Below are positions 5,159-5,234 of a stretch of DNA of 5,234 nt, in pieces. The notes under the pieces are model-generated. The model searched no databases. It saw nothing but the letters and a program-made list of their open reading frames with translations, and was not told the DNA's origin. Position numbers and translations under genes: made by a program. How positions within the stretch are numbered: the stretch's first letter is position 1; each line of letters begins with the position of its first letter. The stretch comes from an uncultured Eubacterium sp. GTDB taxonomy: Bacteria; Bacillota; Clostridia; Peptostreptococcales; Anaerovoracaceae. Where the stretch lies: the NCBI GenBank assembly GCA_947367725.1, contig CANBFZ010000158.1, positions 1 to 5,234 of the forward strand, read 5' to 3'.

Positions 5159-5234
5159 TGGCGACCTGGAACGGGCTCGAACCGTCGACCTCCAGCGTGA
5201 CAGGCTGGCATTCTAACCAACTGAACTACCAGGC
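5159..5234 (-). tRNA. trnD: tRNA-Asp(GTC), first base outside the window
   Basis: The anticodon loop CTGTCAC gives GTC. The D arm TAGTTCAGTTGGTTAGAA and T loop GGTTCGAGCC are canonical, the discriminator is G, and CCA is encoded (5159-5161). Aligning U8 and the D arm leaves only six bases for the 5' acceptor strand. The visible GCCTGG pairs with positions 66-71 (one G-U), and C72 has no partner in the window, so base 1, presumably G, is at the next position to the right. The gene is cut by the window edge, not defective. Confidence 0.94.

Noticed and set aside
5159..5234. tRNA-Asp with a mispaired acceptor stem, as a pseudogene
   Set aside because: The mismatch disappears once the first base is placed outside the window; the visible six bases pair properly with positions 66-71.

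Overview
This 5.2 kb window looks like a piece of chromosome from a Gram-positive anaerobe of the Bacillota, most likely class Clostridia. The reasons are strong GGAGG-type ribosome binding sites, tRNA genes with encoded CCA ends, a Bacillus-type LexA box, sigma-A-like promoters, and an OmpR-type regulator/kinase/ABC set of a kind common in Clostridia. The genus cannot be named from the sequence. Every gene I can support reads on the minus strand, so the natural reading order runs from the right edge to the left.

Right end (4771-5234): a tRNA cluster transcribed as Asp(GTC), His(GTG), Cys(GCA), Gln(CTG), closed by a strong intrinsic terminator. The Asp gene is cut by the window edge and lacks only its first base. 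The cluster's promoter lies outside the window.

Centre (1285-4712): a response regulator, an ABC ATPase, an ABC-2 type permease and a short sensor kinase. It resembles the regulated ABC export/immunity modules that protect Bacillota against cationic or lantibiotic-type peptides, but the substrate is not readable. The ATPase and permease overlap by 8 bases and the kinase follows 23 bases later. Between the regulator and the ATPase is a 122-base gap with five TTTACA-like hexamers at 11-12 base spacing, just upstream of a TAGAAT -10 box that has no recognisable -35. This is what an operator/promoter activated by an OmpR-family regulator looks like, and it suggests a closed circuit in which the regulator switches on the transporter and its own kinase.

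Left (125-1284): a stand-alone ATP-pyrophosphatase (synthetase) part of GMP synthase, without the N-terminal glutaminase domain. It has its own near-consensus promoter directly after the kinase stop codon, a leader of about 135 nt with two adjacent 40-nt hairpins, and a strong terminator. No terminator is visible between the kinase and this promoter, so read-through is possible.

Far left edge (1-52): a minus-strand promoter followed by a 13/14 match to the Bacillus LexA (SOS) box, so the next gene beyond the window is probably DNA-damage regulated.

No mobile element, CRISPR array or clearly unprecedented system is visible. The points most worth a second look are the hexamer array, the unassigned structured leader of the GMP synthase gene, the glutaminase-less GMP synthase itself, and the LexA box.
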